Assembly: GCF_023028225.1 (NCBI RefSeq) | Contig: NZ_CP095482.1 | Coordinates: 1,364,001-1,428,000, forward strand | Length of the DNA stretch: 64,000 nt | From: Halorientalis litorea | Lineage (GTDB): Archaea > Halobacteriota > Halobacteria > Halobacteriales > Haloarculaceae | Direction of reading: 5' to 3' | Shown: positions 23,920-33,271 of the stretch, one piece after another | How positions within the stretch are numbered: position 1 is the stretch's first letter | Layout: each line of letters opens with the position of its first letter | The notes under the pieces: model-generated | What the model saw: only the letters and a program-made list of their open reading frames with translations | Told to the model about the DNA's origin: nothing | Databases searched by the model: none | Position numbers and translations under genes: made by a program

Positions 23920-25239
23920 ATGGCAGACCTCGCTCTGGAACTCTCGGGTGCCGAGTCGGGCCCCGACGACGCGACTGATGGCGTCTGGCTGACCTGCATC
24001 GAGTGCGGGGAGACGTTCGCACCCTTCGCGGACGTGCGCTACACCTGCGACGACTGTGACAGCCTGCTCGAAGTCCGGTACGCCGACCATCCGACGTTCG
24101 AGGACTTTGAAGGACGCGGTGTCTGGCGATACAGCGACGCACTCCCGTTCGAGGAGGGCGTCACGCTCCCCGAGGGCGACACGCCGTTGCACTACGTCCC
24201 GCGGCTGGAAGACGAAGTCGGGGTGCGGAACCTCCGCATCAAACACGAGGGGATGAACCCGACCGGGTCGTTCAAGGACCGCGGGATGACCGTCGGCGTC
24301 CGCGTCGCACAGGCTGTCGGCGTGGACCGTCTCGCCTGCGCGTCGACGGGCAACACGTCGGCGGCACTGGCGGCCTACGGGGCGCGCGCCGGACTGGAGA
24401 CGCTCGTCCTCCTCCCTTCGGGGAAAGTCGCGGCGGGCAAGGTCGCTCAGGCCAGCCTCCACGGGGCGCGCATCCTCGAAGTCGACGGCAACTTCGACGC
24501 CTGTCTCGACATCGTGCAGGACTTGGCGAACCGAGGCGAGGCGTACCTCCTGAACTCGCTCAACCCCTTCCGACTGGAGGGGCAGAAGACCATCGGCTTC
24601 GAGATACTCGAACGGTTCTACGCGGACGAGGGACGGTACCCCGACCGCATCGTCCTCCCGGTTGGCAACGCGGGCAACACCGCCGCCCTCTACAAGGCGT
24701 TCCGCGAACTCGTCCGGAGCGGCGCGCTCGCGCCGGGCGACGTGCCGAAACTGACCGGCGTGCAGGCCGAGGGTGCCGCACCGATGGTCGAGGCCATCGC
24801 GGAGGACCGCGAGACCACCCGCCGCTGGGAAGACGTCGAGACCATCGCCACCGCCATCCGCATCGGCAACCCGGTCAACGCGCCGAAGGCACTCCCCGGC
24901 ATCCGGGAGACGGGCGGCACTGCAGTCGCCGTCTCCGACGAGGAGATTACCTCGGCACAGCGCGCGCTGGCGAGCGAGGGCGTCGGCGTCGAACCGGCGT
25001 CGGCGGCGTCCGTCGCCGGCCTGCGGAAACTCCGGGAGGCGGGCGACATCGGCGCGGGCGAGGACGTGGTCTGTCTCACGACCGGCCACTTGCTCAAAGA
25101 CCCCGACGCCGCCGCCGAGGCCGGGGCCGACCCCGAACCCGTCCCGAACGACACCGACGACGTGCTCCGCCACCTCGCTGGCGAGCGCGTGAGCGGCGAG
25201 ACGGGACTGCTCGGCCGCCTGCGGAGCCTCGTTCGGTAG
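23920..25239 (+). CDS. thrC: Threonine synthase
   Basis: A 439-residue PLP enzyme converting O-phosphohomoserine to threonine. The N terminus has a zinc-ribbon-like part (CIECGETFAPFADVRYTCDDCD), known in archaeal and plant-type threonine synthases. The PLP lysine lies in NPTGSFKDRGMTVG, with ACASTGNTSAALAAYGARAG and the phosphate loop PVGNAGNTAALYKAF following. The ATG at 23920 is about 60 bases after a TATA-like TCTTATAG. The C terminus carries a basic tail (GLLGRLRSLVR) seldom seen in the family. Confidence 0.95.
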   Translation: MADLALELSGAESGPDDATDGVWLTCIECGETFAPFADVRYTCDDCDSLLEVRYADHPTFEDFEGRGVWRYSDALPFEEGVTLPEGDTPLHYVPRLEDEVGVRNLRIKHEGMNPTGSFKDRGMTVGVRVAQAVGVDRLACASTGNTSAALAAYGARAGLETLVLLPSGKVAAGKVAQASLHGARILEVDGNFDACLDIVQDLANRGEAYLLNSLNPFRLEGQKTIGFEILERFYADEGRYPDRIVLPVGNAGNTAALYKAFRELVRSGALAPGDVPKLTGVQAEGAAPMVEAIAEDRETTRRWEDVETIATAIRIGNPVNAPKALPGIRETGGTAVAVSDEEITSAQRALASEGVGVEPASAASVAGLRKLREAGDIGAGEDVVCLTTGHLLKDPDAAAEAGADPEPVPNDTDDVLRHLAGERVSGETGLLGRLRSLVR

Positions 25240-25316
25240 CGAAACCGACGGACTGCACGCCGTCAGTCGGCCGTCTGACTGAGCTATTTGTGACTGGCGA
25301 CCCACCGTCTCCGACT

Positions 25317-25643
25317 ATGCCATCAGATACCACGGAGAGCGGGCGGCGGGTCGTCGTGCCCGCCATAGCGGGCGCGGAAACGGCAGGCGGCCACGGGGAA
25401 TTTCCCAAGGGTGGCCCGTACGGAACCGAGCGTGCAGTCCTGCGGGCGCGGGTCGCTGCACTGGAACACACGGTAGCGCGACGGAACCGGCAGTTACAGG
25501 CCGTCATCGACCAGTACGAGCGCGTCCTCGACGAGCGCGGCGCGCGGACGGAACTGGACGGGAGCGCGGTCACGATAGAGTTCGACGACGAGAACGAGGA
25601 GCGCGGCGGCGTCGTCGAACGTGTGCGGGCGGTTCTGCGGTAG
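25317..25643 (+). CDS. Small coiled-coil protein, unknown
   Basis: A 108-residue soluble protein. The middle is a likely coiled coil (about residues 45-80, RARVAALEHTVARRNRQLQ to YERVLDERG), preceded by a glycine-rich segment (GGHGEFPKGGPYG) and followed by an acidic strand-like tail (VTIEFDDENEE). No family recognised; similar short haloarchaeal proteins exist without function. Start ATG at 25317 preferred to the GTG-like start at 25290. Its stop at 25643 abuts the stop of the convergent serA. Confidence 0.6.
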   Translation: MPSDTTESGRRVVVPAIAGAETAGGHGEFPKGGPYGTERAVLRARVAALEHTVARRNRQLQAVIDQYERVLDERGARTELDGSAVTIEFDDENEERGGVVERVRAVLR

Positions 25644-27263
25644 TCAGTCGGCCGACTCCGTGGCCTCGTCGTCCTCGGCAGCCCCGTTGAGAGAGATGTG
25701 GCTCACGTCGATGATGCGCTCGTCGTCGGTGAGGGCCTGCAAGAGGTCGGCCGACGGCTGGTCGTCGAGGTTGTACACGGACAGTGCCTCGCCGCCGATG
25801 GTTTCGCGGGCGTTGAACATCGCCGCGATGTTCACGTCGGCGTCACCGAGCGTGGAGCCGATGAAGCCGATGACGCCGGGTACGTCTTCGTTGTGCGCGA
25901 CGAGCATGTGGCCGTGGGGGATGGCGTCGACGCGGTAGCCGTCGATGCGGACGATGCGCGGGTCGCCGCCGGCGAACTGGGTCCCACAGACCGACACCTC
26001 GTCGTCGTCGTTTCGGACGGTGACGGTGACGAGGCTCTGGAAGTCCTCGGAGGACCGGCTCTTCGATTCGGTCACGTCGATACCGCGCTCCTCGGCGATG
26101 CTGGGGGCGTTGACCGCGTTGACCTGCCACTCCAGCGGCTCGAAGACGCCCTTGAGCGCGCTCGCGGTCACCAAGTCGAGGTCCTCCTCGGCGATGTCGC
26201 CCGCGTAGGACACCTCGATTTCCTCGACGCGGTCGTCGAACAGTTGGACCGCGATTTTGCCGGCCGTGTCCGCGAGTTCGATGTACGGTCGGACGCGCGG
26301 GAACGCCGACTCGTCCATCGACGGCGCGTTCAGCGCGTTCATCACCGGTTCGCCGCGGAAGGCGGAGAGAATCTGGTCGGCGATGGAGGTGGCGACGTTC
26401 TCCTGTGCGGCCTCCGTACTCGCGCCGAGGTGGGGCGTCACGATGATGTCGTCGACGTCGAGCAGTGGGCTGTCGGGCGAGACGGGTTCTTCGGCGAACA
26501 CGTCGATGGCCGCACCGGCGAGGGTGCCGCTCTCGACGGCCTCGGCCAGCGCGGGTTCGTCGATGATGCCACCGCGGGCACAGTTGATGACGTAACCGCC
26601 CTCCAGTTGTGCGAGTTCCTCGGCACCGAGCATGTTCTCCGTCTCGGGCGTCAGGGGCGTGTGGACCGTGATGAAGTCGGCCCGGTCGAGACAGTCCGCC
26701 AAGTCGTCGGCGAGGTCGGCACCCAACTGGTCGGCCCGCTCCTCGCTGATGTACGGGTCGAAGGCCACGAGGTTCATCCCGAGGTTCCCCAGTCGCTTGG
26801 CGACTTCCTGCCCGACGCGACCCAAGCCGACGATGCCGAGGGTCTTGCCGTTGACTTCCGTACCGAGGAACTCGCCTTTCGCCCACTCGCCGTCCCGGAG
26901 GCGTTCGTGGGCCTGTGGGATGGAGCGAGCGGTTGCGAAGGTCATCGCGACGGTGTGTTCGGCCGCCGCGCGGACGTTGCCCTGCGGCGCGTTGGCGACG
27001 ATGACGCCGTGGTCCGTCGCGGCGTCGATGTCGATGTTGTCGACGCCGATACCGGCACGGCCGACGATGACGAGGTCGTTCGCGGCCTCGAACACCGCTT
27101 CGGTCACTTCGGTGCCCGAGCGGACGACCATCGCGTTGGCGTCCGCCACCGCGTCGAGCAGTTCCTCGCCCTCCACGTCGTAGGCCGTCTCCACGTCGTG
27201 GCCCGCCGCACGCAGTCGCTGGATACCAGCGTCCGCGACGGGGTCCGTGACGAGTATCTTCAT
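25644..27263 (-). CDS. serA: D-3-phosphoglycerate dehydrogenase
   Basis: A 539-residue enzyme, the long type with catalytic, NAD-binding, intervening and ACT domains. It oxidises 3-phosphoglycerate, the first step of serine synthesis. Seen: N-terminal MKILVTDPVADAG, Rossmann signature LGIVGLGRVGQEVAKRL, catalytic region NCARGGIIDEPALAEAV and HLGASTEAAQENVA, and the C-terminal ACT domain (HNEDVPGVIGFIGSTLGDADVNIAAM), which usually binds serine for feedback. The ATG at 27263 fits a leaderless start 25-28 bases after GGTTATG. It is divergent from serB. Confidence 0.96.
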   Translation of the reverse strand: MKILVTDPVADAGIQRLRAAGHDVETAYDVEGEELLDAVADANAMVVRSGTEVTEAVFEAANDLVIVGRAGIGVDNIDIDAATDHGVIVANAPQGNVRAAAEHTVAMTFATARSIPQAHERLRDGEWAKGEFLGTEVNGKTLGIVGLGRVGQEVAKRLGNLGMNLVAFDPYISEERADQLGADLADDLADCLDRADFITVHTPLTPETENMLGAEELAQLEGGYVINCARGGIIDEPALAEAVESGTLAGAAIDVFAEEPVSPDSPLLDVDDIIVTPHLGASTEAAQENVATSIADQILSAFRGEPVMNALNAPSMDESAFPRVRPYIELADTAGKIAVQLFDDRVEEIEVSYAGDIAEEDLDLVTASALKGVFEPLEWQVNAVNAPSIAEERGIDVTESKSRSSEDFQSLVTVTVRNDDDEVSVCGTQFAGGDPRIVRIDGYRVDAIPHGHMLVAHNEDVPGVIGFIGSTLGDADVNIAAMFNARETIGGEALSVYNLDDQPSADLLQALTDDERIIDVSHISLNGAAEDDEATESAD

Positions 27264-27284
27264 GCGCGAACCATCCCAGCGGCC

Positions 27285-27294
27285 GGGCATAACC
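27285..27294 (-). promoter_or_regulatory. TATA-like box of serA
   Basis: GGGTTATGCC in gene orientation, about 27 bases before the serA start. A weaker box (GCGTTTGAAG, about 27329-27338) faces the other way toward serB, so the 102-base gap is a divergent promoter for the serine pathway. Confidence 0.5.
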
Positions 27295-27365
27295 CTTTCC
27301 AGTTGGAGGCGACACGGCCGGGACGAACCACCGCGTTTGAAGCCACGGGCCGCGAACCCACGCCC

Positions 27366-28001
27366 ATGACACTCGTGGCCTTCGACTTCGACGGGACGCT
27401 CTCGGACTCGGAGATGACCGTCCTGCTCGGCGAGCAGTGCGGCGTCGCCGACGAGATGGAACGCATCACCGAGCGTGCGATGAACGACGAAATCGGCTAC
27501 GCGGAGAGCCTGCGCGAGCGGTGCGCGCTGTTGGAGGGCCTATCACAGCAGAAGGCCGAAGCGGCCTTCGACGAGGTGGTTCTCCGAACGGACGCCCCGC
27601 TGGTCATCGACGCCCTCAACGAGGCGGGCCACCACACGGCAATCCTCACAGGCGGTTTCGAGCGCGGCGTCGAGCGCGCACTGGAGAAGGCCGGTGTTGC
27701 CGTCGACTCCATCGTCGCCAACCGCCTCCCCGTCGCGGACGACGTACTGACCGGCGAGGTGGAGGGGCCGCTCATCGAGGGGACGAAAGACGACGCGCTC
27801 GCTGACCTCGCCGAGACGGTGGGCGTCGAGATGGACGACACCGTCGCCGTCGGCGACGGGGCAAACGACCTGCCGATGCTCGAAGTCGCCGGACTGTCGG
27901 TCGGGTTCGACCCGAAACCGGCCGTGGGGCCGTCCTGTGACGTGAGCGTCCTCTCGATGTCGGAGCTCCACGGCGTCCTCGAAGCCGAGAGCGTGCTGTA
28001 G
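27366..28001 (+). CDS. serB: Phosphoserine phosphatase
   Basis: A 211-residue HAD phosphatase that makes serine from phosphoserine. Motif I is intact (VAFDFDGTLSDSE), motif II is ILTGGFERG, motif III carries the lysine in EGTKDDALADL, and motif IV is VAVGDGANDLPMLEVAG, which is typical of SerB. It is divergent from serA across a 102-base gap, so two steps of serine synthesis share one control region. Only the aminotransferase step is missing here, unless the class V aminotransferase at 34.0 kb serves it. Confidence 0.93.
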   Translation: MTLVAFDFDGTLSDSEMTVLLGEQCGVADEMERITERAMNDEIGYAESLRERCALLEGLSQQKAEAAFDEVVLRTDAPLVIDALNEAGHHTAILTGGFERGVERALEKAGVAVDSIVANRLPVADDVLTGEVEGPLIEGTKDDALADLAETVGVEMDDTVAVGDGANDLPMLEVAGLSVGFDPKPAVGPSCDVSVLSMSELHGVLEAESVL

Positions 28002-28057
28002 AGCCCCCCGCCGCGACCGGTACACAGCTTCAAGTAGCCGTTCCGCGACAGTCCGGT

Positions 28058-28396
28058 ATGGACGAGACAGCACGGAACGAGGCCATCGACGCGTACTTCC
28101 AAGCACTCGACACGGGCGAGTTAGAGCGGGTGCGGCCCTACCTCGCCGACTCGTTCGTCTACGAGTCACTCGCCGGTGACCTCCACGGCTTCGAGGGCCT
28201 GCGGGAGTACATGGAGGAACACCGTTCGTTCTCGGGAACGACCCACGAGACGACGACGCGCGTCCACGGCGAGACGGTGACGATGGCCGAGGGCGTCGTC
28301 AGCGGCGGCGGCGGTGAGTCGGACTTCTGCGACGTGTTCGAATTCGACGGCGACGGGAACGTCACGCGCATCGCCGTCTACCTCAACGACGCGTAA
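28058..28396 (+). CDS. SnoaL/NTF2-like protein
   Basis: A 112-residue cone-fold protein. The typical N-terminal helix pair (EAIDAYFQALDTGELERVRPYLADSFVYES) leads into a curved sheet with GFEGLREYMEEH and ends in FEFDGDGNVTRIAVYLND, the usual SnoaL-like close. Such proteins act as isomerases, hydrolases or binding proteins, and nothing here fixes the substrate. The gap behind it (28397-28536) holds two AT-rich boxes for the next gene. Confidence 0.78.
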   Translation: MDETARNEAIDAYFQALDTGELERVRPYLADSFVYESLAGDLHGFEGLREYMEEHRSFSGTTHETTTRVHGETVTMAEGVVSGGGGESDFCDVFEFDGDGNVTRIAVYLNDA

Positions 28397-28496
28397 CCTG
28401 CCTCCCAACCGCTCGGGCGACGGCCAGCGCGCTGGGGGGTTCTCGGCTCCGCGGCCAGTACTACTATAAAAAAGGACACCTCAGGTGACCCGATGG

Positions 28497-28506
28497 TATT
28501 TTATAC
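28497..28506 (+). promoter_or_regulatory. TATA-like box of the SCP2 gene
   Basis: TATTTTATAC about 33 bases before the ATG at 28537. A second AT-rich box, CTATAAAAAAGG, lies at about 28463-28474 and may serve as an alternative promoter or upstream element. Confidence 0.5.
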
Positions 28507-28536
28507 AGACGGTGTATTGTAGGACACTAGTTTCGC

Positions 28537-29247
28537 ATGACTCTGTTTCCCACATCACAGTGGCTCGACGAGTACCAGACCGTACTCAACGAGAGCCGCG
28601 CACTTGACGATATCGGGGCCGACTGGGGGGTCGGATTCAACGGTGACGTGCTGATGAAGATTACCGAGGTGCCGCTGGCGGAGACGCGACTCGGCGACCT
28701 CCCGGAGGTCGTCATGGCCGACCTGCCGGCCGACGTGCGCGCGGACCTGCAGGACATTACGCTCGACGACGCACCCTCCGTCATCGACGGTGAGGTCCGG
28801 GAGTCGACGCCCGAAATCGCGAGCGACCTACTCGATCAGATCGAGGACCACATCCACGACAACACGATTTACGCGTTCGTGTCCCTCGAAGCCGGTAACT
28901 GCCCCGAAGTGGACCTCCTCGACGACCCGGACGAGCGCGAGGTGGGGACGACCATGCGTGCACCCTGCTCGGTCTGGCAACAGATAATCGACGGCCGACC
29001 GGCGACCTCGGCCGTCCTGACCGGCGACCTGAAGATAAGTCCCGACGGCCGGTTGGACCTCCAGTACCCGACGCTGCTTCAACTGCTCGGTGACCTCGCG
29101 GCCGACGTAGAGACGACGTTCCTCTTCGCCGAATCGGAGGCCTCGATTCCGGACCGCGTCGTCGACGAAACTATCAGACAGCCGCTCGCTGTCCAGCAGT
29201 TCGCGTACCGGCAGGCCTCGTGGACCTCGAAGATGCTCGGATTTTGA
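28537..29247 (+). CDS. SCP2 sterol-transfer domain family protein
   Basis: A 236-residue soluble acidic protein. The start TLFPTSQWLDEYQTVLNES and the block WGVGFNGDVLMKI are those of archaeal proteins assigned to the SCP2 sterol-transfer fold, with the lipid-binding close GDLKISPDGRLDLQYPTLLQLLGDL near residue 165. It probably binds a hydrophobic ligand. There is an unusually long acidic middle (ADLPADVRADLQDITLDDAP). It stands alone, tail to tail with the methionine cluster. Confidence 0.75.
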   Translation: MTLFPTSQWLDEYQTVLNESRALDDIGADWGVGFNGDVLMKITEVPLAETRLGDLPEVVMADLPADVRADLQDITLDDAPSVIDGEVRESTPEIASDLLDQIEDHIHDNTIYAFVSLEAGNCPEVDLLDDPDEREVGTTMRAPCSVWQQIIDGRPATSAVLTGDLKISPDGRLDLQYPTLLQLLGDLAADVETTFLFAESEASIPDRVVDETIRQPLAVQQFAYRQASWTSKMLGF

Positions 29248-29262
29248 ACCGGTCCCGACCGC

Positions 29263-30552
29263 TTAGGTCGCCTGCTCGATTGCTTGGTCGAGGTCGGCTT
29301 TGATGTCCTCGATGCCCTCCAGTCCGACCGACAGGCGCACCATGTCGTCGGTGACGCCGGCGGCCGCTTTCTCCTCGTCGGTCAACTGCTGGTGTGTCGT
29401 ACTCGCCGGGTGGATGATGAGCGTCTTGGCGTCGCCGACGTTTGCCAGCAGGCTGGCGATTTCGGTCGACTCGACCGTCGTCCGAGCGGCGTCGTAGCCC
29501 TGTTCCAGCCCGAACGTTATCATCCCGCCGTAGCCGCCGTCCAAGTACTCGCTGGCGTTGTCGTGGGTCTCGTGGTCGTCGAGGCCGGGGTAGGTCACCC
29601 ACGACACTTCGGGGTGGTCCTGCAGGAACTCAGCGACGGCCATCGCGTTCTCGCAGTGGCGGGACATACGAGTCGGGAGCGTCTCGACGCCTTGGAGCGT
29701 CTGCCACGCGTCGAAGGGGGACTGCTGGTTACCCAAGTCCCGCAGGCCGCGGGCGATTGCCGTATAGGTGAACGCCTGCTCGCCCATCGCCTCGGCGAAG
29801 TTGACGCCGTGGTACGCGGGGTTGTCCTGTGCGATTTCGGGGTAGTCCTCGGCGTGGGCACTCCAGTCGAAGTTGCCCCCGTCGACGACGACGCCGCCCA
29901 CCGTCGTCCCGTGTCCATGAATCCACTTCGTCGTGGAGTTCCACACGAGGTTCGCGCCGTGTTCGATAGGATTACACAGCGCGGGCGTGGCGAAGGTGTT
30001 GTCCACGAACAGCGGAATGCCGTGGTCCTCGGCAATCGAGGCGAGGCGGTCGAAGTCCGGCGTCACCAGCGCGGGGTTGCCGATGGTCTCACAGTGGATG
30101 TACTTCGTGTTCTCGTCGATGGCCTCCTCGTACGCCTCGTAGTCCAGCGTGTCCACGAAGCGTGTCTCCACGCCTTGCCGGGGGAGCGTGTGCGTGTAGT
30201 ACGTGTAGGTGCCACCGTACAGCGCGGAGGCGGTGACGATGTTGTCCCCGGCGTCGGCGAGGATGAAGTCGGTGAGGTTCAACGCACCCATCCCCGAGGC
30301 GGTGGCGACGGCCCCCACCCCGCCTTCGAGGGCCGCGATGCGTTCCTGCAACATCTCGACGGTGGGGTTCATCAACCGCGAGTAGATGTAGCCCGGTTTC
30401 GCCAGCGCGAACTGGTCGGCGGCGTCCTCGGCGTCCTCGAAGACGTACGAGGTGGTCTGGTAGATGGGCGGGGCGCGCGCGCCCGTCGCCGGGTCCGGGT
30501 CCTCCTGTCCGACGTGCAGTGACTCGGTTTCGATGGAATCGTCGTCCGACAT
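29263..30552 (-). CDS. O-acetylhomoserine sulfhydrylase, copy 1
   Basis: A 429-residue Cys/Met-metabolism PLP enzyme that replaces the acetyl group of O-acetylhomoserine with sulfide or a methylthiol to give homocysteine or methionine. Signature: [54 protein letters not shown], and the PLP lysine in [16 protein letters not shown]. It is one of two paralogues flanking metX. It has its own TATA-like CTATATCT (about 30583-30590), so it may be expressed separately from metX. Confidence 0.93.
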   Translation of the reverse strand: MSDDDSIETESLHVGQEDPDPATGARAPPIYQTTSYVFEDAEDAADQFALAKPGYIYSRLMNPTVEMLQERIAALEGGVGAVATASGMGALNLTDFILADAGDNIVTASALYGGTYTYYTHTLPRQGVETRFVDTLDYEAYEEAIDENTKYIHCETIGNPALVTPDFDRLASIAEDHGIPLFVDNTFATPALCNPIEHGANLVWNSTTKWIHGHGTTVGGVVVDGGNFDWSAHAEDYPEIAQDNPAYHGVNFAEAMGEQAFTYTAIARGLRDLGNQQSPFDAWQTLQGVETLPTRMSRHCENAMAVAEFLQDHPEVSWVTYPGLDDHETHDNASEYLDGGYGGMITFGLEQGYDAARTTVESTEIASLLANVGDAKTLIIHPASTTHQQLTDEEKAAAGVTDDMVRLSVGLEGIEDIKADLDQAIEQAT

Positions 30553-30639
30553 GTGCAGGTTGGGCGTTTACACGCCGCCGAGATATAGCTGTCTCCAATG
30601 GAGAGCGTCGAGTGAACACGTTCGGTCGAGTGCCGTCGG

Positions 30640-31845
30640 TCAGTCCGAGAATAGACTCGTGTGGACGGGCGCGAACTCACTTCCGCCGTCGCTCTCGCGA
30701 GTGTCGGTGACGGCGTTCCCGTCGAGGCCGTCGGCGAGGAAGTCAGACAGCGGCGGGCCAACCTTCTCGGGTTCGACGAGGAACGCGTCGTGGCCGTGGT
30801 CGGACTCGACGACGTGGTGGGCGACGCTCGCCTCCGTCTCGCGAAGGGCGTCGGCCAACTCTTCGGCCTGTTCGGTGGTGAAGTGCCAGTCGCCGGTGAA
30901 CGACATCGCCAGCACCTCGCCGTCGAAGGCCGCCAGCGCGTCGGCGTCGCTCTCGAACCCGGCCGCGAGGTCGTAGTTGTCCATCGCGCGGGTCAGGTAG
31001 AGGTAGGAGTTGGCGTCGAACCGCTCGACGAACTTCTCGGCCTGATAATCGAGGTAGGACTCCACGTCGCGGTACGGGAAGAACGTGCCCGCGGGGTCGA
31101 CGGGGAACGAACGCATGGCGTCCCGGCCCGCCGCGCGGCGGCCGAACTTCTGTTCCATGCTCGCCTTCGAGAGGTACATGACGTGGCCGATCTGGCGCGC
31201 CAGAGCCAACCCGTCGGTCGGTTTCGCGCCGGTACCGTAGTACTCCCCGCCCTGCCAGTCGTCGTCGGTGGTGATGGCACGGCGAGCGATGGCGTCCAGC
31301 GCGAGACACTGCGGGTCGAGGCGCGCGGCGGCGGCGATGGGGGCGAGCAGTTCGACGTGGTCGGGGTGGCGTTTCGCCCAGTCCAGCACGTTCATGCCGC
31401 CGACGCTCCCGCCGACGACGGCGTGGAGGTGCGGAACGCCCAGTTCGTCCAAGAGGAGTCGCTGGGCCTCCGTCCAGTCACCGACGGTGACGGCGGGGAA
31501 CTCCGTGCCGTACGGGTCGCCCGTCTCGGGGTTCTCGCTGGCCGGCCCCGTGGACCCGTAGCAGGACCCGGGGACGTTCGCACAGACCACGTAGTACTCC
31601 GTCGTGTCGATGGCCTTCCCGGGGCCGACGATGTCATCCCACCACGCGCGGGCCTGTCCCGCCGTGCCGTCGCCCCCGCGGTGGCCCGCGACGTGGGCAC
31701 TCCCGGTCAGGGCGTGACAGACGAGGACCGCGTTGTCGCCGGTGAACTCGCCGTAAGCCTCGTACCTGAGTTCGAGGTCGGGGATGGTCTCGCCGCACTC
31801 GAACTCGAACTCGCCAAGCGACACCGTCTCGCGTTCGACTTCCAT
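30640..31845 (-). CDS. metX: Homoserine O-acetyltransferase
   Basis: A 401-residue alpha/beta hydrolase-fold acetyltransferase that makes O-acetylhomoserine from homoserine and acetyl-CoA. The oxyanion region is [14 protein letters not shown], the nucleophile elbow is [15 protein letters not shown] (GGSxGG), and the acid and histidine lie in [24 protein letters not shown] and [16 protein letters not shown]. Its ATG overlaps the stop of the upstream sulfhydrylase by one base (TAATG), so product and user enzymes are coupled. The acetyl versus succinyl donor is inferred from the family. Confidence 0.94.
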   Translation of the reverse strand: MEVERETVSLGEFEFECGETIPDLELRYEAYGEFTGDNAVLVCHALTGSAHVAGHRGGDGTAGQARAWWDDIVGPGKAIDTTEYYVVCANVPGSCYGSTGPASENPETGDPYGTEFPAVTVGDWTEAQRLLLDELGVPHLHAVVGGSVGGMNVLDWAKRHPDHVELLAPIAAAARLDPQCLALDAIARRAITTDDDWQGGEYYGTGAKPTDGLALARQIGHVMYLSKASMEQKFGRRAAGRDAMRSFPVDPAGTFFPYRDVESYLDYQAEKFVERFDANSYLYLTRAMDNYDLAAGFESDADALAAFDGEVLAMSFTGDWHFTTEQAEELADALRETEASVAHHVVESDHGHDAFLVEPEKVGPPLSDFLADGLDGNAVTDTRESDGGSEFAPVHTSLFSD

Positions 31846-33137
31846 TATGTGGCCTCCGTGATGGCGCGGTCGAGGTCCGCCAGAATGTCCTCGGCGTCCT
31901 CGATGCCGACCGAGAGCCGCACGAGGTCGGGCGTGACGCCGCTGGCGCGCTGTTCTTCCTCGGAGAGTTGGGCGTGGGTCGTGCTGGCAGGGTGGACGAC
32001 CAGCGTCTTCGCGTCGCCGACGTTGGCGAGGAACTGGCCGAGTTCGACCGACTCACAGAAGTCCCGGCCGGCCGCGAAGCCACCGTCGAGCCCGAAGGCG
32101 ACCATCCCGCCGTAGCCGCCGTCCAAGTACTCGCTGGCGTTGCCGTGGGTCTCGTGGTCGTCGAGGCCGGGATAGGTCACCCACGCCACCGCGGGATGGT
32201 CCCGGAGGTGTTCCGCGACAGCCATCGCGTTCTCGCAGTGACGGTCCATCCGGAGCGCGAGCGTCTCCGTGCCCTGCATCGTCTGCCACGCGTCGAACGG
32301 CGACTGGCCGTCACCGAGCGCGCGGACCGCGCGGTAGCGGGCGGCGGCGGCGAACGCACGGTCGCCGAAGTGCTCGCTAAAGTCGGTGCCGTCGAAGGCA
32401 GGGTTCGGGCCGCCGACCTCGGGAAACCGTTCGGGATGGTCGCCCCAAGGGAACGAGCCGCCGTCGACGAGGACGCCGCCGACGGTCGTCCCCGACCCGT
32501 GAATCCACTTCGTCGTCGACTCCCAGACGATATCGGCACCGTGCTCGAGCGGGTTGCAGAGTGCGGGCGTCCCGAACGTGTTGTCGACGAACAGCGGCAC
32601 GTCGTTGTCGTCGCACACCGCCGCCAGTTCGTCGAAGTCGGGGGTGACGAGCGAGGGGTTGCCGATAGTCTCGCAGTGGACGTACGCGGTCTGCTCGTCG
32701 ATGGCGTCGTCGTAGGCGGCGTAGTCGAGCGTGTCGACGAAGCGCGTCTCGATACCGCGCCGGCGGGCGTTGTGTGAGAGGTAGGTGTGCGTCCCGCCGT
32801 AGATGGACGACGCCGAGACGACGTTGTCGCCGGCCTCGGCCAACACCGAAGTAGCGGCGTCCAGCGCGGCCATGCCGCTTCCGGTCGCGACCGCGTCGAC
32901 ACCGTTCTCCAGCGACGCGAGCCGGTCCTCCAGCATCCGCACCGTAGGGTTGTGGAACCGCGAGTAGATGTTACCCTCGCCCTCCAAGGCGAACAGGTCC
33001 GCCGCGTGGTCGGCGTCCTCGAAAACGTAGGACGTAGTCTGGTAGATAGGTGGGGCGCGCGCGCCCGTCGCCGGGTCCGGGTCCTCCTGCCCGGCGTGGA
33101 CACAGCGCGTCCCGAAGCGTCGTGTGTCATCAGTCAT
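31845..33137 (-). CDS. O-acetylhomoserine sulfhydrylase, copy 2
   Basis: A 430-residue paralogue of the enzyme at 29.3 kb, sharing most motifs ([50 protein letters not shown] and PLP lysine [15 protein letters not shown]). Differences lie in the substrate-side segments ([13 protein letters not shown] against THTLPRQGVETRF) and a longer middle ([13 protein letters not shown]). The two copies may prefer different sulfur donors. The ATG at 33137 is preferred to a GTG at 33146 because TTATAGAT (33163-33170) lies about 30 bases upstream. Confidence 0.93.
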   Translation of the reverse strand: MTDDTRRFGTRCVHAGQEDPDPATGARAPPIYQTTSYVFEDADHAADLFALEGEGNIYSRFHNPTVRMLEDRLASLENGVDAVATGSGMAALDAATSVLAEAGDNVVSASSIYGGTHTYLSHNARRRGIETRFVDTLDYAAYDDAIDEQTAYVHCETIGNPSLVTPDFDELAAVCDDNDVPLFVDNTFGTPALCNPLEHGADIVWESTTKWIHGSGTTVGGVLVDGGSFPWGDHPERFPEVGGPNPAFDGTDFSEHFGDRAFAAAARYRAVRALGDGQSPFDAWQTMQGTETLALRMDRHCENAMAVAEHLRDHPAVAWVTYPGLDDHETHGNASEYLDGGYGGMVAFGLDGGFAAGRDFCESVELGQFLANVGDAKTLVVHPASTTHAQLSEEEQRASGVTPDLVRLSVGIEDAEDILADLDRAITEAT

Positions 33138-33162
33138 GTACGACACTCATATATCTCTAGCC

Positions 33163-33170
33163 ATCTATAA
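33163..33170 (-). promoter_or_regulatory. TATA-like box of the metY-metX unit
   Basis: TTATAGAT in gene orientation, about 30 bases before the ATG at 33137. The surrounding AT-rich block (33140-33185) separates this unit from the divergent zinc-ribbon gene. Confidence 0.55.
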
Positions 33171-33271
33171 CCACGAGTTACGGCAAATATCTCAGCGACT
33201 GAGATTGTCACACACGCTACCGGTGGCGGCCCGGGAAAGCGTTATACTGTCGGCTCACGCACATCTCCGCG

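Noticed and set aside
25698..27365. Long plus-strand reading frame upstream of and in frame with serB
   Set aside because: It is antisense to the well-supported serA, with no domain of its own; serB starts at 27366.
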